A stretch of DNA of 64,000 nucleotides from Lytechinus pictus (GCF_037042905.1 NC_087253.1:17838501-17902500); one strand, 5' to 3'; positions 10,243 through 22,384 are shown, numbered from the stretch's first letter. Notes: generated from the sequence alone by a model not told the origin. Program-made: numbers and translations.

Positions 10243-12560
10243 CTCACAAACACGCTCACACACACACCCTCTGACACTTTCTCCCAGTCAATCTCTCACT
10301 GTTTCACCCATTCTACTTCTCTCACATACACGCTCACACACACCCTCTGACACTTTCTCCCAGTCAATCTCTCACTATTTCACCCATTCTACTTCTCTCA
10401 CAAACACGCTCACACACACCCTCTGACACTTTCTCCCAGTCAATCTCACACTATTTCACCCATTCTACTTCTCTCACAAACACGCTCACACACACCCTCT
10501 GACACTTTCTCCCAGTCAATCTCTCACTATTTCACCCATTCTACTTCTCTCACAAACACGCTACACACACCCTCTAACACTTTCTCCCAGTCAATCTCTC
10601 ACTATTTCACCCATTCTACTTCTCTCACAAACATGCTCACACACACCCTCTGACACTTTCTCCCAGTCAATCTCTCACTATTTCACCCATTCTACTTCTC
10701 TCACAAACACGCTCACACCCACCCTCTGACACATTCTCCCAGTCAATCTCTCACTATTTCACCCATTCTTCCTCTCTCACAAACACGCTACACACACCCT
10801 CTGACACTTTCTCCCAGTCAATCTCTCACTATTTCACCCATTCTACTTCTCTCACAAACACGCTACACACACCCTCTGACACTTTCTCCCAGTCAATCTC
10901 ACACTATTTCACCCATTCTTCTTCTCTCACAAACACGCTCACACACACCCTCTGACACTTTCTCCCAGTCAATCTCTCACTATTTCACCCATTCTTCCTC
11001 TCTCACAAACACGCTAACACACACCCTTTGACACTTTCTCCCAGTCAATCTCACACTATTTCACCCATTCTTCCTCTCTCACAAACACGCTCACACACAC
11101 CCTCTGACACTTTCTCCCAGTCAATCTCACACTATTTCACCCATTCTACTTCTCTCACAAACACGCTCACACCCACCCTCTGACACATTCTCCCAGTCAA
11201 TCTCTCACTATTTCACCCATTCTTCCTCTCTCACAAACACGCTACACACACCCTCTGACACTTTCTCCCAGTCAATCTCTCACTATTTCACCCATTCTAC
11301 TTCTCTCACAAACACGCTCACACACACCCTCTGACACTTCCTCCCAGTCAATCTCTCACTATTTCACCCGTTCTACTTCTCTCACAAACACGCTCACACC
11401 CACCCTCTGACACTTCCTCCCAGTCAATCTCTCACTATTTCACCCGTTCTACTTCTCTCACAAACATGCTCACACACACCCTCTAACACTTCCTCCCAGT
11501 CAATCTCTCACTATTTCACCCATTCTGCTTCTCTCACAAACATGCTCACACACACCCTCTGACAATTTCTCCCAGTCAATCTCTCACTATTTCACCCATT
11601 CTGCTTCTCTCACAAACATGCTCACACACACCCTCTGACAATTTCTCCCAGTCAATCTCTCACTATTTCACCCATTCTACTTCTCTCACAAACACGCTCA
11701 CACACACCCTCCGACACTTTCTCCCAGTCAATCTCTCACTATTTCACCCATTCTACTTCTCTCACAAACACGCTCACACACACCCTCTGACACTTTCTCC
11801 CAGTCAATCTCTCACTGTTTCACCCATTCTACTTCTCTCACAAACACGTTAACACACCCTCACACACACCCTCTGACACTTTTTCCCAGTCAATCTCTCA
11901 CTATTTCACCCATTCTACTTCTCTCACAAACACGTTAACACACCCTCACACACACCCTCTGACACTTTCTCCCAGTCAATCTATCACTGTTTCACCCATT
12001 CTACTTCTCTTACAAACACGCTCACACACACCCTCCGACACTTTTTCCCAGTCAATCTCTCACTATTTCACCCATTCTACTTCTCTCACAAACACGCTCA
12101 CACACACCCTCTGACACTTTCTCCCAGTCAATCTCTCACTATTTCACCCATTCTACTTCTCTCACAAACACGTTAACACACCCTCACACACACCCTCTGA
12201 CACTTTTTCCCAGTCAATCTCTCACTATTTCACCCATTCTACTTCTCTCACAAATATGCTCACACACACCCTCCGATACTTTTTCCCAGTCAATCTCTCA
12301 CTATTTCACCCATTCTACTTCTCTCACAAACACCCTCACACACACCCTCCGATACTTCCTCCCAGTCAATCTCTCACTATTTCACCCATTCTACTTATCT
12401 CACAAACATGCTCACACACACCCTCTGACACTTTCTCCCAGTCAATCTCTCACTATTTCCCCCATTCTACTTCTCTCACAAACACGAACACACACACCCA
12501 CTGACACTTTCTCCCAGTCAATCTCTCACTATTTCACCCATTCTACTTCTCTCACATACC
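10243..12560. repeat. Minisatellite array, about 76 bp unit, about 30 copies
   Basis: The tandem unit contains TTTCTCCCAGTCAATCTC, TCACTATTTCACCCATTC and ACAAACACGCTCACAC. Dividing the span by the unit gives about 30 copies. Variants carry small insertions (for example an extra CCCTCACACACA near 11850, 11945 and 12185). The paralogous place in unit 3 (23985-24310) has only about four or five copies. The long ORFs in it are low-complexity translation and are not genes. Confidence 0.92.
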
Positions 12561-12589
12561 CGCTTGCATTCACCCATTAATTTCTTTTT

Positions 12590-12770
12590 TTTTAACACGT
12601 GCACACCGAGTTACCAAAAATGCATATAGCATTTTCATTTATTTGAAAGCAGAATAAAAGAGCATTGTAGATTAAATGCCTTGCTCACGGGATCGAACCC
12701 CGGACTTTCCATGTATAGCCAGGCCCCTTAGACCGCTCGGCCACGGCACCTCATCTCCCCTCCCCCACAT
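12590..12770 (-). mobile_element. tRNA-derived SINE-like sequence
   Basis: Read on minus, about 12750-12678 begins GGTGCCGTGGCCGAGCGG (A-box TGGCCGAGCGG, Leu/Ser tRNA-like) and holds a B-box GGTTCGATCCC. The equivalent position of unit 3 lacks it, so it was added after duplication or lost there. It does not form a convincing complete cloverleaf, so a SINE head or pseudo-tRNA is more likely than a working tRNA gene. Confidence 0.55.
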
Positions 12771-12774
12771 ACGG

Positions 12775-14700
12775 TTCACATACACACACACTCTCACACA
12801 CCTACACACACACACACAAAGTAATGAAAATGTGTATAAACATTGAATGAACAAATAGACAAAGGAAATTCCATCGTTAATATACACGAGATTTATTGCA
12901 GTTTATTTCAACTCAAGCAAAAAAATAAAAATAAAATAAAATAAATAGCATGTAGTTTAAGTTTTCGCAGTTACTAATAATGCAAGTATGTATACTTCAG
13001 TACTTCTCGAAGTTCTCGTTATATACATGGATTTTTTTTACACCTATAATCCCAAAATGAAAAAAGCTTTGATTCTTGTCGAGTATTGCAGTATAGTATT
13101 AGAATTATGCTATCGCAAGCGATCATAAACAAAAACGAACATAAGATATCATATCAGATCTTAGTTTGCAAGTATACGTATACGTAATTACCTATGTAAC
13201 GTATATTACAGTTATATTTACATTTTTACACCTATAATCCCAATATTGTGAGCTTTCTTATTGTTTTGATTTATAATATTCACACTATTTTTATATTGCA
13301 GGCAGCCATATACCGACAGAACAAATGTAAAATCACAAAATTTAAGTTCATTTCCAGTTTCCACTGACGTGATTAAATGCTTGTTTTGCTACTGTATATA
13401 AACAGCTACTGTAAGTAACCTGAGTCTTATTTGTAATATTCCAGTAATTACGATATATTAAACAGCCATATAAACACACAAAACAAATAACATATATAGA
13501 ACATCAAATCTAGGTTTATGTAAAGTATCTATTGGTGTAATACATTTCAAGCTATATTTTTCTTCCCTATAATCTTAATGAAGAAATTTCGTTCTTATTT
13601 ACAACGTTCACAACATGACATAAAAAAACGGATAAAATAAGACTACAGGCCTACTTGCTACAGCTGTGCCAATCATGAAATATTGCCGATTAATCAAGAT
13701 TTTCTTAAAAACAGATAAACGTCATGATAGTGGATAGTATAAACATTTCAATAGATGAAATACTACACACTCTTTGAAACGACGTTTGGTAATCATGTCA
13801 CCGTCGCAGCCACTAAAAAAGGTAGGCCTACTAAATTCTGGTATTGAAATAAATTGGATGCAAACAGTAACTTAAATAAGAAAAACAGTGAACGTTTCAG
13901 CAAAATGGGATCAATTTCAAAAGTAACATAAAGTTTGATTTGTAGATTGTCTTCATGGGATATTATTTGGTTTTTTTATCAAAAATTTTCTTTTTGAGAA
14001 GGTATGGTTATTGTAACTTTTGTATCTCAAAATACGGGTAAAACTAGAAAATTTACTTTCTCTCTTTGAAAGTTGTTTTGAACTTGTCCATATATTAGTT
14101 CAAACAGCTGTGTATTTTCCACAGAAATTGTTTTACAGTATAAAACAATAGAAAAGCAAAACGGGGCAGAGATAGTTTATGATTTGAAATATATACAGAC
14201 TTATTTGTACATGTATAGTTTAAATCTTCAATGGCAATGGTCAAATTAAATCTTGTAAATGCTTCTTTAAAAATGACAACGATTGATTTTCAAAACAGGG
14301 CCTAAGACATTCCAACCCATTTAAACGAGCTGTAAGTGTGTATTAAGATTTGATACATTATCAAAAGAGAAAAAATTATATTCTTTGTCATTTATAAGTA
14401 AAGAAATCCTGACTAAATCTAAATGTCACTTGAATGAAAAATAGATTTTGTATGGATTTGTAGTTTAAAATTACCTATCTGATACACAGAAGAGAATTTT
14501 GAAATATAAGATATGATTACTGGTAAATGCAAACAGGTTACAAATGCAACGTGATAGGCAATGTAATTTTTTTGGGTATGGGGGTGGGGGGGGGGGGGGG
14601 GGAGAAAGAAGTTGGAAATGGTTTGTAGTATATGTACCATGATCCTACAACCAGCATGACTACAAAGGGGAAATTGTTAGTTGGTATCACACATTTCCCT
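12775..14700. repeat. Segmental-duplication block 3' of TRIM copy 2
   Basis: It is paralogous to 24330-26240 over nearly its whole length and to 801-2540 from about 13310. A poly-G tract lies at about 14587-14603. No coding sequence is supported. The block is interrupted at 14706 by the large foldback element that separates it from TRIM copy 2. Confidence 0.75.
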
Positions 14701-14705
14701 CCTAC

Positions 14706-16920
14706 GAGAGGCAGTTTATAATCACTCGCGTCGCGTGCGGGTTCGTAATCACGCGCGTTTTGAATTTTTGGCGATTTTTTTAACGGTGTCTTCAATGGGA
14801 CAGACATGCAGGGAAAATAAAATAAAATTGAAATTCGAGTTTCGTTTTAAGCCGGCAATTAAGTGCCTTAAAAATAAAATGTACTCGACTACTGTTTTAA
14901 CATAACAAACAAGCAAATCAGCCATGTGGCTCAACTAACTTAGAATAGATCCGGACTTCTACTGTGTCTTATACGAGGACTCCCGAGTCGGAACTTGCCA
15001 TATCTGCCACATCGATATTACATCGTATCATTCCCATATGCGGACATGCCTGCATACAATGGCCCCAAGGCGGCCGGACCCGGCCGCGGTCGGACACGAC
15101 GTGCATCGGTAGCATGGAGCAAGCTAACGTGAGTCGAGCTGAGTTAGATCCCACGTTATATATGAGACGCCGATTGTACCAATATTATATAGAACAATTA
15201 TTTGTTATATAATCATTATTCATTAAATAATAACTATTATTTATATATAATTTACATTCTATTTGTAAATAATTACTATTATATAAAATAACATTTGTAA
15301 TTATTTATATATAATTCCAAGTAATACTTCATTACTTGTAAATAATAATAGTTCGACATTCCATTATTTATAAATAATGATTATTTGTTTTTCATTATCT
15401 ATAAATAATAATTTTTGTGTTTCATTATTTATAAATAATGACACTGCATACTTCATTATTTATGAATAATAGCAATTCGTTTTTTTTTATTATTTATAAA
15501 TAAGTTTGTCGAGTTTTCTATTATTTGTAAATGATACTTATCTATTAACAATGCCAGTGCACATTTCTTTATTTATAAATAATTTGTTGAGTTTCCCATT
15601 ATTTATAAATAATGAAAATTCATCGTGTTTCATTATTTATAAATGAAATTTTTGTTTGAATGTCCCATTATTTATAAATAATCATTATTTATAAACGATT
15701 CTTACAGTTTGCCATTATATACAAATAATCGTTATTTATATACAAATAACCATTATTTATAAATAATGAAAAACAAATAATCATTATTTATAAATAATGA
15801 AAAACAAATAATCATGATTTATAAATAATGAAAAACAAATTATCATTATTCATAAATAATGAAAAAAAATAATCATTATTTACAAATAATTAAAAAGAAA
15901 TAATCATTATTTATAAATAATGAAAAACAAACAATCAGTATTTATAAATAATGAAAAACAAATAATCATTATTTATAAATAATGAAAAACAAATAATCAT
16001 TATTTATAAATAATGAAAAACAAATTATCATTATTTATAAATAATAGAATGTCGAACTATTATTATTTACAAATAATGAAGTATTACTTGGAATTATATA
16101 TAAATAATTAGAAATGTTATTTTATATAATAGTAATTATTTACAAATAGAATGTAAATTATATATAAATAATAGTTATTATTTAATGAATAATGATTATG
16201 TACACTCTTAAAAACGTTGGGCAACATACGGTCCACACAACAATTGGTTAAAACTTTATCAAATTCTGAGTAGCTTTAAACCAATAATGTGTGCTTTTGG
16301 TGAAAACTACACAGTATTGGTTGAAAACTACCCAGAGTTGGATAATGTTTTAACCAATTGTTGTGTGGACCGTATGTTGCCCAACGTTTTTAAGAGTGTA
16401 ACAAATAATTGTTCTATATAATATTGGTACGATCGGCGCCTCATATGTAACGTGGGATCTAACTCAGCTCGACTCACGTTAGCTTGCTCCATGCTACCGA
16501 TGCACGTCGTGTCCGACCGCGGCCGGGTCCGGCCGCCTTGGGGCCATTGCATGCAGGCATGTCCGCATATGGGAGTGATACGATGTAATATCGATGTGGC
16601 AGATATGGCAAGTTCCGACTCGGAGTCCTCGTATAAGACACAGTAGAAGTCCGGATCTATTCTAAGTTAGTTGAGCCACATGGCTGATTTGCTTGTTTGT
16701 TATGTTAAAACAGTAGTCGAGTACATCTTATTTAAGGCACTTGCCGGCTTAAAACGAAACTCGAATTTCAATTTCATTTTATTTTCCCAGCGTGTTTGTC
16801 CCATTGACACCGTTAGAAAAAAAATCGCACCGAAATGAAAAAAAAATCGCCAAAAATCAAAAACCCGTGTGATTACCAACGCGACGCGAGTGATTACCAA
16901 CGCGAGTGAATATAATAAGC
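14706..16920. mobile_element. 2.2 kb giant palindrome (foldback transposon) with ATTATTTATAAATAAT satellite core
   Basis: The arms 14706-15380 and about 16030-16920 (after removing a MITE) are near-identical reverse complements. They include GCGGCCGGACCCGGCCGCGG on the left arm and its close complement on the right. The centre is an array of the short palindrome ATTATTTATAAATAAT spaced by GAAAAACAAATAATC-like segments. A 5-bp TSD, CCTAC, flanks it (14701-14705 and 16921-16925). The paralogous empty sites near 26218-26230 and 2499-2512 are uninterrupted. There is no transposase, and the ORFs in the two arms mirror each other. Confidence 0.88.
16203..16398. mobile_element. 196 bp TA-flanked MITE nested in the foldback element
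   Basis: The termini CACTCTTAAAAACGTTGGGC are inverted at both ends and extend about 50 bp. TA lies on each side (16201-16202, 16399-16400). The opposite arm of the host palindrome (around 15210-15225) reads straight through the same site with a single TA, an internal empty site that proves the insertion. The terminus resembles the MITEs at 8095 and 55047. Confidence 0.92.
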
Positions 16921-16972
16921 CCTACAAGATGATAATACCATACTATGCATCAAAGTTTGTCATCCATTATTT

Positions 16973-18793
16973 TCAGTGGAAAATGTAGAGTCTATCCGCG
17001 ATGCAAAAAGCGATCTCTCCTGATCGGTATTGCTGAAGATAACACCAATATCTCTTAGGCTTCTCAATCTTGAAATCATTAACGAGGTTTCGAATGTGCC
17101 TTAATTCATTTGTATACTCGTCAATTCTCACCAAGTCTTCATTATGCTTCACCTCGGCTATCAGAATTGTATTCCCTTGAGATACAGCAGCGTAAAGGAA
17201 GCTACCCCCTTTCTTTAATTCATGTTGTACAGCACCCTCTTTGTCTATCGATCTGATAGTATCATCTGATGAAGTGATCAGAGAACCATGGTAACTAGTG
17301 ATTTGCTGTGGTTCATACCCGTTGCATGGTATCTCCCTGACTGCTTGCCCACCTGCTGTTGAAAAAACCTGGATCTTCTCGGCTTTCCTGTAGCTCACGT
17401 AGATCAGATCATCACCATCAACAGTGAGATTAGAAAAGCCACCTTCATCATTACTCAGAGTCTGAAACATTACATTAAACTTTGTGTACTCTGGTGTGTA
17501 CAGTGTAATGTTGTTTGAAGTGTCAATCACAACACATCGACCATCAGAGAGGAATCCTACGCCATACATTTCAATATCCTTAAGAACTGTTTGCTGAAGC
17601 TGACCATCAGCAGAGAATATATTCACGCCACCTGGGTTACATCCTACTGCCATTCTACCGTCTGGTGTACTAACCAGAGCATTCATGCTATCCTGAGTAA
17701 GCAAAATAAAGTTCTTTACAACTACATTAACAATCTGTCCAAGGCCTAACTCATCCTTTCCAATGTTTCTCTCAAAACTTACACTTTTCCCCTTCTTGCT
17801 GGATTTTCTCGGCTGCTCGTAGTCAGGATCCTCTTGATCAAACCCCTCTAGTAACTCTTCACATAGAGTGTCGTGTGCAGCCAAAGTATCCATATCGAAC
17901 GGTATCTTTGTTCTATTGGTTACCATCTCAGCAATGGTCGTCAACTGATTGATGTGCTTCTGAGCCAATCTTTTCATGTTTTCCAGTTCTTTCTCTACTC
18001 CTTCAGCCGTTCCTTTGACGTCTCTAAGTAGGATCTCTCTCTTTTCTGTCAACTGCCGGACTGCTTCATCATATGCTATGTTGATGTCACTTGTACACTG
18101 TTTCTTAGCGTTGTCAACACTCTTCATCTGTTCATCTATGAAATCAATGTACTTCTGAAAGCATGATTGTTTCTTGTCCACCTTTGATTTCAGGTATTCG
18201 ATGCTCTTCATGTGTTTATCCTCATAAGCAGCTGCCTCGATGACCTGATGCCCCTCGTCTTTATGTTCCATGACAACACACCTGAAGCATGTGAATCTCC
18301 TGCAGGTGGAACAGAAGCACTCCTCATCTTCTTTCGGGTGTTTCCTGCATTTGCGGTATCTACGCACTGATACGTTGCCTGATGAGATCTCACTCATGGC
18401 GATGACGTCATGACCTATGAAGTCTCCCCATTGAGAGTGCATATTAAGACAAGAGGTGCAGAGATACTTTCCACAGTCTTGGCAGAAGACAACAGCACTG
18501 GGTCGGTCATTGGATTTACAATTCGTGCAAATCTGCGGATGACACTTCATGTCCTCTATTACATTTTTCAAAGCAAGATTTGTCTGTAGTTTGCCGACAT
18601 CTTGGTTTGGGACCTGGGTCACAGCTCTGCAGATAGGGCATCGGATCTGACAGTTACCGTGGCACTCCAAGAGGTTGTCCAGGCAAGTCTTGCAAAAAGT
18701 ATGAGAACAAGACAGGATCTTGGGATCGGTGAATGTAGAAAGACACACAGGACACTCCATACTCTGGGAGATGGCATTCATTGCATCGGCCAT
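16973..18793 (-). CDS. TRIM-family RING E3 ubiquitin ligase-like protein, copy 2 (606 aa)
   Basis: This is a single uninterrupted coding exon on the minus strand. The start is taken at ATG 18793 (MADAMNAISQ) in a good context (accATGG). The open frame runs 16 codons further, but a TTTTGCAG acceptor at 18812-18814 suggests an upstream noncoding exon joins there. A C3HC4 RING spans residues 14-55 (C14, C17, C29, H31, C34, C37, C52, C55). A first B-box lies at about 86-130. A second B-box (149-182) has C149, H152, C161, C164, C169, C172, H177 and H182. A coiled coil follows (about 190-300), then a basic linker (SSKKGKSVSFERN) and a C-terminal region of beta-propeller character, about 370-606, with repeats such as TPDGRMAVG, LSDGRCVVID and LTVDGDDLIYVSY. 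By family this should be a cytoplasmic E3 ligase, with the propeller binding its target; the target is unknown. It is closest to TRIM2/3/56-type proteins of marine invertebrates. Confidence 0.93.
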   Translation of the reverse strand: MADAMNAISQSMECPVCLSTFTDPKILSCSHTFCKTCLDNLLECHGNCQIRCPICRAVTQVPNQDVGKLQTNLALKNVIEDMKCHPQICTNCKSNDRPSAVVFCQDCGKYLCTSCLNMHSQWGDFIGHDVIAMSEISSGNVSVRRYRKCRKHPKEDEECFCSTCRRFTCFRCVVMEHKDEGHQVIEAAAYEDKHMKSIEYLKSKVDKKQSCFQKYIDFIDEQMKSVDNAKKQCTSDINIAYDEAVRQLTEKREILLRDVKGTAEGVEKELENMKRLAQKHINQLTTIAEMVTNRTKIPFDMDTLAAHDTLCEELLEGFDQEDPDYEQPRKSSKKGKSVSFERNIGKDELGLGQIVNVVVKNFILLTQDSMNALVSTPDGRMAVGCNPGGVNIFSADGQLQQTVLKDIEMYGVGFLSDGRCVVIDTSNNITLYTPEYTKFNVMFQTLSNDEGGFSNLTVDGDDLIYVSYRKAEKIQVFSTAGGQAVREIPCNGYEPQQITSYHGSLITSSDDTIRSIDKEGAVQHELKKGGSFLYAAVSQGNTILIAEVKHNEDLVRIDEYTNELRHIRNLVNDFKIEKPKRYWCYLQQYRSGEIAFCIADRLYIFH

Positions 18794-19030
18794 GGTAGGA
18801 ATTCTAGAATACTGCAAAATGAAAGACAATGAAGAAAACATGACTCATACAGTATTGGAAATATTTTTGTCGTTTAACTTACATCAACATTAAAAAGGGT
18901 TACCGGGGGATAATTAACGCTCTATAAATGTGAGTCACACTTGACCTATGTAGTGGAGCGCCTCTGGAAGTCTAGCCTGCATTATAAGAATCAATATAGC
19001 AGCAGACTTTGAAAACTACTATAAAATTAT
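18794..19030. promoter_or_regulatory. 5' flank of TRIM copy 2 with conserved splice acceptor
   Basis: Read on minus, a pyrimidine-rich tract ending in TTTTGCAG precedes the coding exon by about 20 bases. The flank CGTTTAACTTACATCAAC is shared with copies 1 and 3. The promoter and noncoding first exon are not located. The conserved flank stops near 19030, where unrelated repeats begin. Confidence 0.55.
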
Positions 19031-19039
19031 TCACAAAAA

Positions 19040-19740
19040 ACACCATTCATGTAATGATATATTAATACGTTCATGAATGCCATTTGAAATTGATCATGTG
19101 ACCCATTAATGACTTGTCAGTGATACTTGATTACCCCACGTCTACATTTCATAAATTATACTCATAAACTTTCAAGGTTATGATGTAATTCAACAATTAC
19201 CCTAAACATAGCAAAAGATCATTGACCTTAAGTGACCTCGACCTCGGATATGTGACCTGAAACTCGCATGGGATGTTCGGTAATACTTGATAACTCTTAT
19301 GCCAAAGTTTTATGAACTAGATCCATAAACTTTCAAAGTTATGATGGTAATTCAACAAATACCCCCAACTTGGACAAACTTCATTGACCCTTAATGACCT
19401 TTGACCTAGGTCATGTGACCTGAAACACGGGCAGCATATTCATTAATACTACAATACCCTTATGGCCATGTTTCATGAACTTGGTTCCTATACTTTCTAA
19501 GTTATGACATTTCAAAAACTTAACCATAGTTTATTAAGATTGTGATGTTGATTCTCCTAACATGGTATAAGTTCATTGACCCTTGACGTTTAACCTTGGT
19601 TAGGTAACCAGAAACTCAGGCAGGATGTTCAGTAATACTTGACTGACCTTTCACGTTTCATGCACTAGGTTTATATACCAATTTATGGTATCATACTTTT
19701 TAAGATATGGTGTTATAACCTTCGGTAAAGATTTCAATGC
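19040..19740. repeat. Tandem repeat of about 170 bp, roughly four diverged copies, rich in TGACC
   Basis: Each copy contains a segment like CATTGACCCTTAATGACC, a GTGACCTGAAACTC-like segment, an AATACTTGAT segment and a CATAAACTTTCAAAGTTATG segment. Copies are about 70-85% alike by eye. It interrupts the 5' flank of TRIM copy 2. No ORF is supported. Confidence 0.8.
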
Positions 19741-21640
19741 TGACGCCGCCGCCGTCGGAAAAACGGCGCCTATAGTCTCGCTCTGTTTATGCAGGCGAGA
19801 CAAAAAATATAAGGAGGTACGGAATAGGGAAGGTGAAACGTGCCCCCTCCCCCCCCCCCCCAATTACGTAGCCAGAATTTAATTTTGGAGGGGGCGGTAA
19901 GTGCACGCGAAGCGTGCCAACACTTACAGAGCGCGCGAAGCCCCCTCCCTAGGGGAGAAGGTGCCAGGAGGGGGGGGGGGTCCCCCTCCCGCGCGGAGGG
20001 CGAAGCTTTTGATATCTCATCAAATCCATATCAAAAGGCGTCTCTTGCATCTCTAGTACCCTTATCTAATCGAATTGAATTGACTTGTGTGATTAAATAA
20101 AATTGTTTTCGAAAGAAATTATGAGCGCCAAAAAAATTGGAAAAGATTGAAGAATTTGAAATAATTCCTCTTACCGCAGGAAGCGCGGAAGCTTAAACGT
20201 TTTATAAGAACAGAGAAATGATATGATTATGCCTACCTTGGTCACATCAGATTTGATTGTATAAACTTTATTCCCATTAAATTTCGTTAACTCAAGTCGC
20301 AAAACAGAGTAGAAGAAGGGTATATGCAAGAAGGAAATAAGCCCTATTCCTTCCCGCGAATGGCGTTGAAGCTCTGAAATTTAGAAATTTCTCTGAAACT
20401 CGATTACAAAAAGAAAAACGAGCTAAAAATGTGAAAGGGACTTTTCCTTTACCATGTTCGCGAAGCATGCAAACCTTTGTGATTTATTTTGGAAGATTTT
20501 TTTTTGGTAATTTTGCCCATATTAAGCACTTCCTTTTGTTTGATTAAGAAACTTCAGTGATATTCAAAATTTCAAATCAATGGCGCAAAACAAGACAGGA
20601 GATGGATGTGCAGCGTCAGCGATATAGAATGCAATCAATATCGTACATTCTTTTGAATAGCACGGCACAAATTTAATTCCTCTCCCTTTGAGCAGATGCT
20701 TTGCCAAAAATTACTTGCTGAAAAGCGGAAGAAATAGCATTTGGGGACTCGGGGAGTGACGGTAATGTTTACCCGCTCCGAACAGAAGAGCCGAAATTTT
20801 GTGTCAATGCAATTAAAAAAAATATATTTTTCATACTCTTTACACCTATGTAAACTTTATAATTTATGGCCAGAACATACGATTCCCACAGCCGGGAAGG
20901 GTAAAAACGGAGTAAGAAAAGCTGTGGAAAACAAAAGGAAATGGCAATTTTGATATTTTTTCCCGCGCGGAAGCAAAATTTTGTATAAAGAAAGAAAAAC
21001 GTCTCGTTTCGGTTTTTATTCTTTTGACAAAAAAAGGAAAAAAACAACAACAAAGCTTTACCTTTCTTCCCTTTTCTTCTTTCGCTTATTCTTTGTCTCA
21101 TTTTCCCCTTCTTTTTTTTCTTTTCGGGAGCATTTTGCCAGTCCCCCTAGCTACCCGCCTGCGCCCCCCCCCCCCTCTAAAAAAAAAAGGTTTACAACCA
21201 GGGAAAAATTGAGAAAATGAATAAAATGGAAAGGAAAGCGGGTGGATATGAATATGAATTTATTACAATTTACTCCAGTTGATCAATGGCATTCTTTGGC
21301 GTCTACATAAAAGCTGACAATGTGGGCAATCTCTTTACAATAATAAGTCCATAAATCTTCATCTTTATTATTCAATAGGAAGAACTAAAATTGCTAAATT
21401 TATATAATATTGTAGTATTTTCCAAATTTCATCCTTCTTCATTTCCCAGCTTTGCCTTATATTACTCATGTTCTGAGATGACATTACCATTGGATACCAG
21501 TTACTCCCACTCCCTGGTAAGAAACATGTCACAGTAATGACTCGTAGAGCACACCCACCTGTGACTCACTATAACTTCTCTGAATTGTTACCTCTCTCTT
21601 GTTTTACTCTATGTAAACACGTGTTTTGAGAACGTCGTCA
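19741..21640. other. Repeat-derived region with transposon-like G/C-rich ends; no gene seen
   Basis: This completes the roughly 2.6 kb insertion in the 5' flank of TRIM copy 2; the flank resumes near 21650 (CTTCTATCATCTCATC, matching 44049). A segment near 19862 (TTACGTAGCCAGAATTTAAT) and one near 21140 (TAGCTACCCGCCTGCGCCCC) look like the two ends of a hAT-type nonautonomous element, but I could not match TSDs. CGAAGCGTGCC-type motifs near 19905 and 20460 recall the GCGAAGCGC motif of the hAT elements at 34348 and 44328. Confidence 0.4.
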
Positions 21641-22072
21641 ACTTAACACTTTTATGGGCTTCTATCATCTCATCAGGAGCAAACTTCATACATTGTCTCT
21701 TCCACCTCATCTCATATTCCAGACTGATCGTACTACCCCTTTCCTCCGTCATTTCACCAAGAGAATTAAAAACCAAAATACCGCTTGTGCTATAGCCAAG
21801 TTAATTTTTGTGATAGTATCTGTGTGATTTTGTGTATATTGTGTCAAATATTTGGATCGTGCAATAATTGGAACATTTTGAATGTATCGGAGGATTTCTA
21901 CTCGGATTTATCTACACGCCTTATGTCGGTAATTGGTGCTTGGCTATTGTAATTTCATCATATAGCTAACCCCGCTTCAATATATATATATATATATATA
22001 TATATAATGACTATACGAAATTGCAGTTACTGAAAAGTGCTCAACTACATGTACATATAGGAGCTTCATGTA
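21641..22072. repeat. Segmental-duplication block (distal 5' flank), unit 2 to unit 3 junction
   Basis: It matches 44049-44310 and 47008-47070, including ATCTCATCAGGAGCAAAC (ATCTCATCTGGAGCAAAT at 44060), TTTTGTGTATATTGTGTCAA and GGTGCTTGGCTATTGT. It ends in a (TA)n tract. No gene is seen. Confidence 0.7.
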
Positions 22073-22277
22073 GTATAGTAATAGGATGGAGCGAGTTGCT
22101 TAGATTTTAGTTGTACAGACTGTTTCCCCCTGAGGGTTCATTAGCAACTAAATCAAATTTAATGTTTTTATTTAACAAAATTTAACATTAAATTTGATTT
22201 AGTTGCTGATGAACCCTCAGGGGGAAACAGTCTGTACAACTAAAATCTAAGCAACTCGCTCCACCCTATTACTATAC

Positions 22278-22282
<5 letters not shown>
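22073..22282. mobile_element. Near-perfect palindrome (hairpin MITE), arms about 90-100 bp
   Basis: The left arm contains GGATGGAGCGAGTTGCTTAG and the right arm its complement, with the segment CTGTTTCCCCCTGAGGGTTC mirrored as well. Only a short TTTATTTAACAA-like spacer separates the arms. It sits between TA-rich tracts, so a TA-targeting MITE is likely, but the exact ends blend into the TATA repeats. Confidence 0.85.
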
Positions 22283-22308
<26 letters not shown>

Positions 22309-22384
22309 ATATATAATCATAAATAGTTTATTCAATGCCGTAGAAATTCTATATATATATATATATATACGTACATAAATATCA

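Noticed and set aside
10034-10426. ORFs of 90-130 codons rich in Ser, Leu, Thr and His
   Set aside because: They translate the 76-bp minisatellite and its TC/CA lead-in. The repeat length is not a multiple of three and stops appear as units vary.
14964-16646. Two similar ORFs on opposite strands (MGSNSARLTLACSMLPMHVV)
   Set aside because: They lie at mirror positions in the arms of the foldback element. Duplication of the arm explains the similarity, and no protein family is recognised.
17976-18158. Plus-strand ORFs overlapping the TRIM genes (also 3561-3743, 18602-18832, 26928-27125, 27905-28102)
   Set aside because: They are antisense shadows of conserved TRIM coding sequence.
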